From Streptomyces sp. UW30 (GTDB taxonomy: Bacteria; Actinomycetota; Actinomycetes; Streptomycetales; Streptomycetaceae), in contig NZ_RDBN01000005.1 of NCBI RefSeq assembly GCF_008042075.1, positions 978,862-1,013,805 of the forward strand: a stretch of 34,944 bases of DNA, given 5' to 3'. Shown here piece by piece: positions 7,308 to 16,249 of this stretch. How positions within the stretch are numbered: position 1 is the first letter of the stretch; the number at the start of each line of letters is the position of its first letter. Under the pieces are notes generated by a model. It did no database searches, was not told the origin of the DNA, and was given only the letters and a program-made list of their open reading frames with translations. The translations under genes and the position numbers were made by a program.

Positions 7308-8654
7308 ATGAGGACTCCGCTCTTCCGGGGCCTCATGCGCTCGCTGATCGTGCCGGTCGCCGCCGCAGTGGCGGTGCTCACGGCAGGCGCGACCGGCGCA
7401 CATGCGGCCACCGACCTTTCGAAGGTCGCCGAGGCGCTGCGCGACGGGCCCGTGTATGTGGACCCCGCCGCCTCGGACCAGCTCTCGTCGGCGGACGCCG
7501 AGGCGCTCGCCAACAAGATCGAGGACGCCGACAAACCGGTCTTCGTCGCTGTCCTCCCGGCCGACCAGCCGACCAAGGACCTCCTGCTGAACCTCCGCAC
7601 GGAGACCGGCATCACGGGCCTGTACGGCGTCCGCGTCGGCGACCGCTTCGACGCGGCGGCCGACGCCTCGGTGATGTCCCGGCAGGCCGTGGACAACCTG
7701 GTCGCCTCGGTACAGAGCGCCGGCGATCCCAAGGCCCAGCTGAACGACTTCGTCGACACGGCGCTGCGCAACGTGCGCGGCACGGCACCGGCCAGTTGGA
7801 GCGACGGTGGCGGCGGCTCCGGCGTGGACGCCAGCGGTCTGATCGCCGTCGGCGTGGTGCTGGCGGCGGGCGGCGCGGGAGGGTACGCGCTGGTCCGGCG
7901 CAACCGGCGGCGCCACGAGGAGAAGCAGCGGGCGGCGCTGGAGAAGTTGCGGGTCGTGGTCGACGAGGACATCACCGCGTTCGGCGAGGAACTGGAACGC
8001 CTGGACTTCCACCCGGCGGAGTCCGGCGCGGACGACGCGATGCGCGCGGACTACGAGCGGGCCCTGGACTCCTACGAACAGGCGAAACGGCTGATGGACT
8101 CCGCCCGAAAACCGGAGGACGTCAAGGCGGTCACGCAGGCCCTGAACGACGGCCGGTTCTCCCTCACCGAGCTGGCCGCCCGCCGCGAGCACCGGCCCCT
8201 GCCGGAGCGCAGGCCGCCGTGCTTCTTCGACCCGCGCCACGGCCCGTCGGTGGCCGACGAGACCTGGACGCCACCGGGCGGCACCAGCCGCGAGGTCCCG
8301 GTCTGCGCGGCCGACCGCACCCGGCTGTCCGAGGGCCGCGACCCCGTGGTCCGCGAGGTCGACACGGAGCAGGGCCGCCGCCCGTACTGGGAGGCAGGCC
8401 CCGCCTACGGCCCCTGGGCCGGCGGCTACTTCGGCGGCGGCCTCCTGCCCGGGCTGCTCGTCGGCACGATGCTGGGCTCCCTGATGGCCACCCCGTCCTA
8501 CGGGGCCGACTACGGCGCGGGCTACGGCTACGGCGGTGGTGGCTACGAGGGCGGTGACATGTCCGGCGCGGACTTCAACAGCGGCGACTTCGGCGGTGGT
8601 TTCGGCGGCGGGGACTTCGGTGGGGGAGGAGGGTTCGACGGCGGCGGCTTCTGA
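7308..8654 (+). CDS. exported membrane protein with TPM-like N-terminal region and Gly-rich tail
   Basis: This encodes 448 aa. A signal peptide (MRTPLFRGLMRSLIVPVAAA...GAHA) is followed by an extracytoplasmic domain (about 30-160, ADAEALANKIEDADKPVFVA), which resembles TPM-type domains in layout. A Gly-rich hinge, one membrane helix (SGLIAVGVVLAAGGAGGYAL), a basic stop-transfer patch and a charged cytoplasmic helical region follow. The last 90 residues combine a hydrophobic patch with GG repeats ending FGGGGGFDGGGF, as in TPM/YgcG-like proteins. TAGCGT lies seven bases before the ATG, a leaderless-type -10, and no properly spaced ribosome-binding site is present; ATG 7335 is an alternative. 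Biochemical role unknown. Confidence 0.7.
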   Translation: MRTPLFRGLMRSLIVPVAAAVAVLTAGATGAHAATDLSKVAEALRDGPVYVDPAASDQLSSADAEALANKIEDADKPVFVAVLPADQPTKDLLLNLRTETGITGLYGVRVGDRFDAAADASVMSRQAVDNLVASVQSAGDPKAQLNDFVDTALRNVRGTAPASWSDGGGGSGVDASGLIAVGVVLAAGGAGGYALVRRNRRRHEEKQRAALEKLRVVVDEDITAFGEELERLDFHPAESGADDAMRADYERALDSYEQAKRLMDSARKPEDVKAVTQALNDGRFSLTELAARREHRPLPERRPPCFFDPRHGPSVADETWTPPGGTSREVPVCAADRTRLSEGRDPVVREVDTEQGRRPYWEAGPAYGPWAGGYFGGGLLPGLLVGTMLGSLMATPSYGADYGAGYGYGGGGYEGGDMSGADFNSGDFGGGFGGGDFGGGGGFDGGGF

Positions 8655-8667
8655 ACCCCGCTCCTGC

Positions 8668-8697
8668 ACACGAACACGAACACGAACACGGACACGG
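8668..8697. repeat. five tandem copies of a 6-base unit ACACG(A/G)
   Basis: Units at 8668, 8674, 8680, 8686 and 8692 read ACACGA three times and then ACACGG twice. They lie directly after the stop codon of the Gly-rich membrane protein gene and run into the terminator hairpin. This is a simple slippage-prone repeat with no obvious function. Confidence 0.7.
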
Positions 8698-8723
8698 GCC
8701 CGGCGTCCGAGGACACCGGGCCC
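8696..8723. terminator. hairpin between convergent genes
   Basis: GGGCCCGG (8696-8703) pairs with CCGGGCCC (8716-8723) across a 12-base loop. It lies between the plus-strand gene ending at 8654 and the protease gene ending at 8772 on the minus strand, so it can terminate both. Confidence 0.6.
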
Positions 8724-8771
8724 GCTGGTGCGGCACTTCGAGGGTGCCGAGGGATCAAGGTTGCCGGGAGG

Positions 8772-9656
<885 letters not shown>

Positions 9657-9728
9657 TCAATTCTGTTGCTGGATTATCGGAACCCTGTGAGCGCCACCAC
9701 AAGGGGCAAAATCCGGCCACGCGCGTAT

Positions 9729-9860
9729 TCAGGCCTGGGTCGGCCCGCCCCGGAACCGCCGTGCGTACCGCTCCCCGGCGGCGTGCCACCAGCCGGGCGG
9801 GGAGGGGTCGTTGACGACGGAGGTCGGCTGCCGCAACCCGAAGTCGAAGTAGAAAACGGC
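9729..9860 (-). pseudogene. coding remnant without a start codon
   Basis: In the gap between the protease and exporter genes, one minus-strand frame has nearly all codons ending in G or C. It reads like a protein C-terminus: FYFDFGLRQPTSVV, then GWWHAAGERYARRFRG, ending PTQA at TGA 9729-9731. No ATG or GTG start exists in frame before the upstream stop near 9928. It therefore looks like the surviving tail of a lost gene. The parent family is not recognised. The rest of 9555-9926 holds only the inverted repeat. Confidence 0.35.
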
Positions 9861-9926
9861 ACGTCGAACGGCCGTCCGGTGGCGGAGTGAGCCCGGAAGC
9901 GGAAGTGAGCGCTGATCAGGCCGACA

Positions 9927-10904
9927 TCACGAGCAGCCACCGGAGAGCCGGTGGCCGGAGTCTGGAGGCCTCGGGGCTGGACACGCGGGCAGGCCATGCG
10001 GGTCCCGCAGAGCGCGGCCCCCGGATTTCCGCCGGGGAGGGCCGCCCGCGCGCTGCACGAGGACGACGGCGGCGAGACCGACGGCCAGTCCGAGGGCGGT
10101 CTGCACACCGAACGGCTCCCCGAACATCAGCGCCCCCCAGACCGCCGTGACCGGAGCCATGAGAAACATCAGCGCGTTGACCTTGGTCACCCCGGAGCGG
10201 CGCAGGATGATCCAGTACAGCCCGTACCCGCCGAAGGTGGACAGGACGACGAGCCAGACGACCGCCGCCCAGAAGCCGGCCTCGGCGGGCGGCCCGGCCG
10301 CTCCGGCGCTCACGGCGAACACCGTGAACAGCACCGCGCTGGTGGCGCAGTGGACGGTCAGCGCCACCCCGGGCGCGACCGGCGTACGGGACCGGCTCTC
10401 CAGGAACGTGGCCGCCACCAGTGAGAGCATGCCGAGGAACGGGACGAGGTAGGCCCACGCGGCGACGCCGGTCGCGGCCATGGCGTCCGCCGTGGTGACC
10501 AGGGCGACGCCGCCCACCCCCAGGCCGAGGCCCAGCCACTGCCGACGTGAGACGTACTGCCGCAGCAGCGGTCCGGCCAGCGCTCCGGCGACGAGGGGCT
10601 GGACACCGTCGATCAGGGCCGTCGTACCGCTGGAGACGCCGAGCTGGATGGCGTAGTAGACGGTGAGCAGATAGCCGCTCTGCGACAGCACACCGATCGC
10701 GGCCTGCCGTCCGACGTCCCGCGTGGCGAGCCCCCGCCACGACGCGCGGCCCGCCGTGACGGCGACGACGACCAGGATCGCGGCGAGCGGCAGGAACCGC
10801 CACATCAGGATCGTGACCGCGGACGCGCTCCCCGCGCCGAGCTTGGCCCCGATGAACCCGGAACTCCAGCACAGGACGAAGGCGATCGAGAGCAGGGCGT
10901 TCAC
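9927..10904 (-). CDS. EamA/DMT-family transporter (drug or metabolite exporter)
   Basis: From GTG 10904 the product is 325 aa, the usual size for the family. About ten hydrophobic helices in two EamA halves are visible: N-half from VNALLSIAFVLCWSSGF, C-half from about residue 160 (LGMLSLVAATFLESR). Motifs typical of RhaT/EamA proteins are present: CWSSGFIGAKLG at the N-terminus and the second-half segment WGALMFGEPFG. The tail after about residue 295 is basic and cytoplasmic. It is divergent from a TetR regulator with two shared operators, the classic arrangement for a repressor that senses the exporter's substrate. Substrate unknown. Confidence 0.88.
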   Translation of the reverse strand: MNALLSIAFVLCWSSGFIGAKLGAGSASAVTILMWRFLPLAAILVVVAVTAGRASWRGLATRDVGRQAAIGVLSQSGYLLTVYYAIQLGVSSGTTALIDGVQPLVAGALAGPLLRQYVSRRQWLGLGLGVGGVALVTTADAMAATGVAAWAYLVPFLGMLSLVAATFLESRSRTPVAPGVALTVHCATSAVLFTVFAVSAGAAGPPAEAGFWAAVVWLVVLSTFGGYGLYWIILRRSGVTKVNALMFLMAPVTAVWGALMFGEPFGVQTALGLAVGLAAVVLVQRAGGPPRRKSGGRALRDPHGLPACPAPRPPDSGHRLSGGCS

Positions 10905-10916
10905 GACACCACATCC

Positions 10917-10936
10917 AGTAAACAGATCGGTATACC
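10917..10936. promoter_or_regulatory. TetR operator copy 1 (exporter-proximal)
   Basis: AGTAAACAGATCGGTATACC is a second copy of the element at 10951-10970, differing at two positions. It covers the likely minus-strand -10 of the exporter gene (TTTACT, reverse of 10918-10923). Binding would repress the exporter. Confidence 0.65.
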
Positions 10937-10950
10937 TGGCTCCGATCCCG

Positions 10951-10970
10951 AGTATACAGATCGGTATACT
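10951..10970. promoter_or_regulatory. TetR operator copy 2 overlapping the tetR -10
   Basis: AGTATACAGATCGGTATACT is a 20-base palindrome with 18 of 20 positions symmetric. Its last six bases, TATACT (10965-10970), form a consensus -10 seven bases before the tetR ATG, so the tetR message is probably leaderless. The 13-base core CAGATCGGTATAC repeats exactly 34 bases away in copy 1. The placement predicts autorepression. Confidence 0.7.
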
Positions 10971-10977
10971 TTCGGGC

Positions 10978-11586
10978 ATGGGTACAGCACAGAAGCCGCA
11001 GCGCATCACGATGACGCGTGCCGGGCGGCGCGTCCTGGAGGCCGCCGAGCGGCTGTTCTACGAGCGCGGCATCCATGCCGTCGGCGTGGACCTCATCGCC
11101 GCGGAGGCGGGGGTGACCAAGAAGACCCTCTACGACCGCTTCGGCTCCAAGGAGCGGATCGTCGTGGAGTACCTGGCCGACCGCGACGAACGCTGGAGGG
11201 CCTTCCTCGCGCGGTACCTCGACGACCACCTCGACACGGCGGACGCGACGCCGCGGGCGCGCATCCTGGCCGTGTTCGACGCCTCCCGCGCCTGGTCGGC
11301 GGAGTACGGCTCCAAGGGGTGCAGCATGGTCAAGGCGCACGCCGAGATCAGCGACCCCGCCCACCCGGCCTTCCCTGTCATCGCCGGGCAGAAGCAGTGG
11401 ATGCTGGCCCTGTTCACCCGCCTCGCCGCCGACCTGGCCCCACAGGGCGCGGACCGCCTGGGCCGGACCCTGATGCTCCTGCACGAGGGGGCCCTCGTCG
11501 CCCACGGCCTGCAGGTCTTCCCGGACCCCATCGCGCACGCCCGCGACCAGGCAGAAGCTCTCCTGCGGGAGGAGCACTCCATGTGA
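10978..11586 (+). CDS. TetR/AcrR-family repressor of the divergent exporter
   Basis: This encodes 202 aa starting MGTAQKPQRITMTRAGRRVL. The DNA-binding domain lies at about residues 15-62, with the helix-turn-helix VDLIAAEAGVTKKTLYDRFG. The C-terminal part is a helical ligand-binding and dimerisation domain. The ATG lies seven bases after a consensus -10 with no ribosome-binding site, indicating leaderless translation. It probably represses both itself and the DMT exporter through the tandem palindromes in the shared intergenic region. The ligand is unknown. Confidence 0.9.
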   Translation: MGTAQKPQRITMTRAGRRVLEAAERLFYERGIHAVGVDLIAAEAGVTKKTLYDRFGSKERIVVEYLADRDERWRAFLARYLDDHLDTADATPRARILAVFDASRAWSAEYGSKGCSMVKAHAEISDPAHPAFPVIAGQKQWMLALFTRLAADLAPQGADRLGRTLMLLHEGALVAHGLQVFPDPIAHARDQAEALLREEHSM

Positions 11587-11652
11587 GCGGTCAAGGTCTC
11601 CCACCTAGACTGAAGGCGGCACGGGGGAGGGACGCCGACCCAGGAGGACGCG

Positions 11653-12348
11653 ATGTTCCGGCACACCCGTCTGCCAGGGGAATCCGCCGAATACCTCGCA
11701 GCCCGCGAGGAACTGCGCCTCGCCGAGATCGAGCTGATGCACCGGCGCGAGGAGGTCGCCGCCCGGCGGCGCGCGCTCCCGCCAGGGCCGCCGCTCGACG
11801 ACTACGTCTTCCTGGAGGGCCCCGCCGACCTCGATTCGGGCGACGAACCGGTCCGCGAGGTGCGGTTGAGCGAGCTCTTCACCGCCCCCGAAACCACGCC
11901 CGAACGACCGCTGATCATGTACCAGTTCATGTACGGCAAGGCCCAGACCGACCCCTGTCCGATGTGCACCCTGTGGATCGACGGCTTCAGCAACAGCGCC
12001 CACCACGTCACCCGCAACGCCGACTTCGTCATCGCGGCGGCGGCGGACCCGCCCGTCCTGCGGACGTACGCCCGCAGCCGTGGCTGGCACCGGCTGCGGC
12101 TGCTGAGCTGCGGCGACAGCACGTTCAAGTACGACACCGGCAGCGAGGACAAGGACGGCGGACAGGACTCCACCGTCTCCGTGTTCACCCGCGACGGCGA
12201 CGGCACGGTCCGCCACTTCTACTCGGCACACCCCCGCATGTCCCCCGAGATCGGCGAGCGGGGCATCGACGTGCTGGCCCCCGTCTGGCACTTCCTCGAC
12301 CTGACTCCGCAGGGGCGCGGCGACTGGTACCCGAGCGTCGACTACTGA
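11653..12348 (+). CDS. DUF899 family protein (thioredoxin-like fold)
   Basis: This encodes 231 aa with a strong ribosome-binding site (AGGAGGACGCG just before the ATG). Residues 1-50 are a charged helix (AAREELRLAEIELMHRREEV). The rest follows the DUF899 pattern, including YQFMYGKAQTDPCPMCTLW with its CPMC pair, DGFSNS, the segment RGWHRLRLLSCGDSTFKYD, and the closing WHFLDLTPQGRG. The family has a thioredoxin-like fold, but its reaction is not established. A TAGACT just downstream of tetR may be its own -10. There is no clear link to neighbours. Confidence 0.85.
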   Translation: MFRHTRLPGESAEYLAAREELRLAEIELMHRREEVAARRRALPPGPPLDDYVFLEGPADLDSGDEPVREVRLSELFTAPETTPERPLIMYQFMYGKAQTDPCPMCTLWIDGFSNSAHHVTRNADFVIAAAADPPVLRTYARSRGWHRLRLLSCGDSTFKYDTGSEDKDGGQDSTVSVFTRDGDGTVRHFYSAHPRMSPEIGERGIDVLAPVWHFLDLTPQGRGDWYPSVDY

Positions 12349-12409
12349 TCCGGGGGACCCTGCCGACAGCGGACGGTTTCTGACCTAATTCGCCCTTACG
12401 TTGTGCGTC

Positions 12410-12979
12410 ATGAGCCCCCACCCCGAGCCGGAATCCCGCGCCTTCGCGTCCGCCGAGGCCCTCGACGCCTGGCTGGCCGACCACCCGGCCCCGCACCCCG
12501 GCCTCTGGATCAAGGTCGCCAAGAAGGACTCCGGCATCCCCTCCGTCACCGCCGCCGAGGTCAACGACGTGGCCCTGTGCCACGGCTGGATCACGGGACA
12601 GCGCAAGGGGCTCGACGCGTCGTACTACGTCCAGCGGATCACTCCGCGCCGGCCCGGCAGCCTCTGGTCCATGGTCAATGTGCGGCGGGTGGCGGAACTG
12701 GCCGCCGAGGGGCGTATGCGTCCCGCGGGCCTCGCCGAAGTGGACGCGGCCAAGGCGGACGGGCGGTGGGAGGGGGCGTACGAGTCGCAGCGCGAGGCGG
12801 AGGTCCCGGCGGAGCTGACCGCGGCGCTTCAGGAGGATCCCGGCGCGAAGGCGGCGTTCGAGAAGCTCGGCAGGACCGATCGCTACCAGCTCATGCTCGG
12901 CCTCCTGCGGGCCAGGACCCCGCGCGGCCGGGCGACTCAAGTCGCCGCGATCCTCCGGGAACTGACGAAGCGCCGGTGA
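12410..12979 (+). CDS. YdeI/OmpD-associated family protein
   Basis: This encodes 189 aa from ATG 12410. Conserved features of the family are visible: the N-terminal AFASAEALDAWLADHPAP, GLWIKVAKKDSG, CHGWITGQRKGLD, YYVQRITPRRPGSLWS, and a basic helical C-terminus. TACGTT (12397-12402) lies seven bases before the ATG with no good ribosome-binding site, so translation may be leaderless; an in-frame TTG at 12401 is less likely. The stop codon lies inside the terminator hairpin. Function in the cell is uncharacterised. Confidence 0.82.
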   Translation: MSPHPEPESRAFASAEALDAWLADHPAPHPGLWIKVAKKDSGIPSVTAAEVNDVALCHGWITGQRKGLDASYYVQRITPRRPGSLWSMVNVRRVAELAAEGRMRPAGLAEVDAAKADGRWEGAYESQREAEVPAELTAALQEDPGAKAAFEKLGRTDRYQLMLGLLRARTPRGRATQVAAILRELTKRR

Positions 12980-12999
12980 GCGGTTCGCTCGCCGGCGCT
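12969..12999. terminator. bidirectional terminator between ydeI-like and yceI-like genes
   Basis: AGCGCCGG pairs with CCGGCGCT, and inside it GAGCG pairs with CGCTC around a GTT loop, giving a stem of about 14 pairs. The plus-strand stop codon lies within the stem and the convergent minus-strand gene ends 14 bases away. Confidence 0.7.
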
Positions 13000-13012
13000 T
13001 GGTGGAGAAACG

Positions 13013-13624
13013 TCAGGCGTTCTTGATCGCCGAGATGTCGAAGTTCAGCTTGATCTTGTCGGAGACCAGCACGCCGCCCGTCTCCAGCGCGGCGTTCCAG
13101 GTCAGACCCCACTCGGAGCGCAGGATCTCGGCCTTGCCCTCGAAGCCCACGCGCTCGTTGCCGAACGGGTCCTTCGCGGCGCCGTTGAACTCCAGGTCGA
13201 TGGTGATCGGCCGGGTCGTGCCGAGGATCTCCAGGTCGCCGGTGATGCGGTAGTCGTCACCGCCGAGCGCCTCCGCCTTGGTGGACCGGAAGGTCATCAC
13301 CGGGAACTCGTCGATCTTGAAGAAGTCCGCGCTCTTGAGGTGTCCGTCGCGGTCCGCGGAGCCGGTGTCGATGCTGTCCATCTTGATGTCGAGGGACGCC
13401 GTGGACGCCGACGGGTCGCTGCCGTCCAGGTGCAGGGAGCCGCTGAAGTCGAGGAATTTGCCCTTGACGTTCGTGACCATGGCGTGCCGCGCGACGAAGC
13501 CGAGGGTCGAGTGGGACGGGTCGATCGTGTAGTCGCCGGTCAGCGCGGCCAGGTCCGGGTTGACGGCGGCGGCAGCGGTCCGGGTACCGGCGTCGGTCGT
13601 GTCCTTGCGGTTGAAGATGCCCAT
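13013..13624 (-). CDS. YceI-family lipid-binding protein
   Basis: This encodes 203 aa with a strong GAGGAG ribosome-binding site. After about 25 residues of linker the YceI lipocalin-like barrel begins (LTGDYTIDPSHSTLGFVARH, then MVTNVKGKFLDFSG). It continues through FRSTKAEALGGDDYRITGDL to the typical end DKIKLNFDISAIKNA. No signal peptide is seen, so it is probably cytoplasmic, unlike E. coli YceI. Family members bind polyisoprenoids or fatty amides and are often induced by stress. The promoter is flanked by two matched operator arms. Confidence 0.9.
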   Translation of the reverse strand: MGIFNRKDTTDAGTRTAAAAVNPDLAALTGDYTIDPSHSTLGFVARHAMVTNVKGKFLDFSGSLHLDGSDPSASTASLDIKMDSIDTGSADRDGHLKSADFFKIDEFPVMTFRSTKAEALGGDDYRITGDLEILGTTRPITIDLEFNGAAKDPFGNERVGFEGKAEILRSEWGLTWNAALETGGVLVSDKIKLNFDISAIKNA

Positions 13625-13644
13625 GACGTACTCCTCGGGAGGTG

Positions 13645-13707
13645 ATGTTGAATGTTGAACTACACAACGCGGCCCACCGTAGACCTATTCCGTTCAGCGT
13701 TCAACAT
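13645..13707 (-). promoter_or_regulatory. yceI promoter flanked by paired GTTnAAnnTTnAAC operators
   Basis: ATGTTGAATGTTGAAC (13645-13660) and GTTCAGCGTTCAACAT (13692-13707) form a 16-base inverted repeat with two mismatches. Each arm is itself close to a palindrome. Between and overlapping them lies a minus-strand promoter: TTGAAC (13699-13704), 17 bases, TACGGT (13676-13681). One arm covers the -35 and the other lies downstream of the start point. This suits a MarR-type repressor, whose sites often hold TTGAA/TTCAA. Confidence 0.65.
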
Positions 13708-13752
13708 CTTCCGGCCGTGTCTGTGGAGTTACTCGCCGTCACGTGATAGGGC

Positions 13753-16095
13753 ATGGACATGACCCCCACGCGCCGTGCCTTCTTGTACGCCGCCGCCCTC
13801 GCCGCGACCTTCGCCCAGGCCCCTGGAACCCCGGCCCACGCGGCGGACGCCGACCCCGACCAGGACCCGTACGCCACCCTCCGCCGCCGCTGGCTCGACA
13901 TCGCCCTCGGCACCGGCTACGACCCGGCGACGGAGCCGTACGCCTCCCGGCTCGCCGAAACCGGCACCCTGGCCCGCGGCTTCCGGGCGACCATGACCCC
14001 CACCGCGACCTCCCTCTGGCCCGGCCACCCCTTCGACCCGCCGGCCGGCATCACCCAGAGCTACAGCCGCCTGTGGACCATGACCCAGGCCTACGTCCAG
14101 CAGGGCACCGGCTCCACCGCCGACCCGGCGCTCCTCGCCGACGTCCTGCGCGGCCTCGACCACCTCTCCGCCACCGTCTACAACCCCGCCACCACCCGCT
14201 ACGGCAACTGGTGGGAATGGCAGATCGGCAGCCCCCGCCTACTGACGGACATCACGGCCGCCCTCTACGACCACCTCACCGACGCCCGGATCGGCGCCGC
14301 CTGTGCGGCCGTCGACCACTTCATCCCGGACGCGACGCTCACCGACTACTCCGGCACCTCCACCGGCGCCAACCGCGTCGACCTCTGCCGCAGCGTCGCC
14401 CTGCGCGGCATCCTCGGCCGGTCCCCGGCGAAGATCGCGCTCGCCCGGGACGCGCTCTCCCCGGTCTTCCCGTACGTCACCAAGGGCGACGGCCTCTACG
14501 CCGACGGCTCCTTCGTCCAGCACACCTGGGTCGCGTACTCGGGGACGTACGGGCAGGTGATGCTCGACGGACTCGGCCGGCTGTTCGCGCTCCTCGCCGG
14601 CTCCGAATGGGAGGTGACCGACCCGAACCGTCAGATCGTCCTCGACAGCGTCGAGCGTGCCTACGCACCCCTCATCCACGACGGGTTGGTGATGGACGGG
14701 GTCAACGGCCGTGCCATCAGCCGGGGTTACCTCAAGAGCGACGACCGGCAGGTCATGCGCAGCGACCACTACCACGGGCAGGCGATCATCGCCGCCGTCG
14801 CCCTGCTCGCGGGCGGCGCGAGCGCGGCGGAGAGGGAGCGCTGGTACGGCCGCATCAAGGGATGGATCGAACGCGACACGACCGCACCGATCCTGACGGC
14901 GCGTCAGTTGGACGTGGCCGACCTCGCCCGACTGCACACCGTCGCCGAGTCACCGGTCCCCGCGATGCCCGAACCCACCGGCCACCACCTCTTCGCCGCC
15001 ATGGACCGGGCGGTGCATCGCCGCCCGCGCTTCGTCGCGAACATCGCCATGGCCAGCGACCGCATCGCCCACTACGAGTGCGGCAACGGCGAGAACCCAC
15101 GTGGCTGGCACACCGGCGCCGGGATGCTCTCCTGGTGGGCGGACGGCCTCGGCGGCCGGTCCGATCAGTACACGGACTGGTACTGGCCGACGGTCGACTG
15201 GTACCGCCTCCCCGGCACGACCGTCTCCACCCTCCGGCTCCCCGACCGGGCGGGCGGCGAATGGGGCGCGCCCAAGCCCGACGTGCGGTGGGTCGGCGGC
15301 ACGACCGACGGCGAGTACGCGGCGATCGGGCAGCATCTGAAGGGACTGGGGTCGACGCTCCAGGCCCGTAAGTCGTGGTTCTGCGTCGAGGACGCGGTGA
15401 TCTGCCTCGGCGCCGGGATCACCAGCGCGGACGGCGTCCCCGTCGAGACGGTCGTCGACAACCGCAACCTGGGGGAGGGCGCCGCCCTCGCCCTCGTACG
15501 CGGCCGGGGCTGGGCCCATCTGGAGGGCCACGGCGGCTGGGTGGTGCCGTACGGCGAACTGCGCACCCTGCGCGAGGACCGCACCGGCGCCTGGGCCGAC
15601 ATCAACACCACCAGCACGACCGAGCGCCGCACCCGCCGCTGGCAGACCCTGTGGCTGGATCACGGCACGGACCCGACGGACGCGACCTACGTCTATCTGC
15701 TCATGCCCGGCGCGGACCGCCGTGCGGTGGCCGCCCGTGCCGCCGACCAGGGGTGGCTGCAGGTCCTCGCCAACGACAGCGGGTGCCAGGCGGTGCGCGT
15801 CCCCTCCCTGGGGTTCACGGCCGCCAACTTCTGGCGGCCGGGCACAGCGGGCCAGCTCACCGCCTCCGCCGGCGCGAGTGTGCTGCTCCGACGCCGGGGT
15901 CGTACCGCTACGCTCTGCGTGAGCGAGCCGCCGCGCACCGGTGAGCCGGTGGAGATCATCTGGGACCACCCCGTGCGACGGGTCCTGCGGGCCGACGACT
16001 CGGTCGAGATCCTCGCGACAGGACGCCGACTGAGGGTCCGTGTCACTCCGGGGATGGTATGCGCGACCCATCGATGTGAGGTGGCTCTCGCCTGA
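13753..16095 (+). CDS. polysaccharide lyase family 8, hyaluronate lyase type
   Basis: This encodes 780 aa. The N-terminus (TPTRRAFLYAAALAATF) is a twin-arginine-like export signal ending near PAHAADA. The alpha/alpha barrel spans about 40-380 with NWWEWQIGSP (substrate aromatic patch). The predicted catalytic residues are N207 (TGANRVD), H257 (FVQHTWVAYSGTYG) and Y266; their spacing (50 and 9) equals that of Asn349/His399/Tyr408 in pneumococcal hyaluronate lyase. Beta-sandwich domains follow to the end. PL8 enzymes cleave hyaluronan, chondroitin or xanthan by beta-elimination. ATG 13759 is an alternative start; AGGG precedes it at better spacing. No chaperone or sulfatase partners lie nearby. 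Confidence 0.9.
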   Translation: MDMTPTRRAFLYAAALAATFAQAPGTPAHAADADPDQDPYATLRRRWLDIALGTGYDPATEPYASRLAETGTLARGFRATMTPTATSLWPGHPFDPPAGITQSYSRLWTMTQAYVQQGTGSTADPALLADVLRGLDHLSATVYNPATTRYGNWWEWQIGSPRLLTDITAALYDHLTDARIGAACAAVDHFIPDATLTDYSGTSTGANRVDLCRSVALRGILGRSPAKIALARDALSPVFPYVTKGDGLYADGSFVQHTWVAYSGTYGQVMLDGLGRLFALLAGSEWEVTDPNRQIVLDSVERAYAPLIHDGLVMDGVNGRAISRGYLKSDDRQVMRSDHYHGQAIIAAVALLAGGASAAERERWYGRIKGWIERDTTAPILTARQLDVADLARLHTVAESPVPAMPEPTGHHLFAAMDRAVHRRPRFVANIAMASDRIAHYECGNGENPRGWHTGAGMLSWWADGLGGRSDQYTDWYWPTVDWYRLPGTTVSTLRLPDRAGGEWGAPKPDVRWVGGTTDGEYAAIGQHLKGLGSTLQARKSWFCVEDAVICLGAGITSADGVPVETVVDNRNLGEGAALALVRGRGWAHLEGHGGWVVPYGELRTLREDRTGAWADINTTSTTERRTRRWQTLWLDHGTDPTDATYVYLLMPGADRRAVAARAADQGWLQVLANDSGCQAVRVPSLGFTAANFWRPGTAGQLTASAGASVLLRRRGRTATLCVSEPPRTGEPVEIIWDHPVRRVLRADDSVEILATGRRLRVRVTPGMVCATHRCEVALA

Positions 16096-16120
16096 CGCCT
16101 TTGTGCGACCCCCACAACCC

Positions 16121-16150
16121 GCAGGCCCTCTGACCAGTCGGAAGGGCTGC
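16121..16150 (+). terminator. imperfect hairpin after the lyase gene
   Basis: GCAGGCCCT and AGGGCTGC pair with one bulged G across a loop of about 13 bases, 25 bases past the lyase stop codon. This is a moderate candidate. The remaining 100 bases up to accB hold its promoter region, with no further clear motif. Confidence 0.4.
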
Positions 16151-16249
16151 ATGCGGTGATGGTTCTGTTCAGGGGTACCAGGAAATGGGTCCGGAGACTG
16201 TACGGAGTCAACGGCTCGCTTTTGTCGGTGTCCTTCGTAAGGTCGCTAC

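Noticed and set aside
8668..8697. Tandem ACACG(A/G) repeats considered as a CRISPR or regulator array
   Set aside because: Units are 6 bases with no spacers; simple slippage repeat next to a terminator.
16238..16249. TAAGGT six bases before the accB ATG as a leaderless -10
   Set aside because: AAGG at this spacing is an ordinary ribosome-binding site and no matching -35 is seen.
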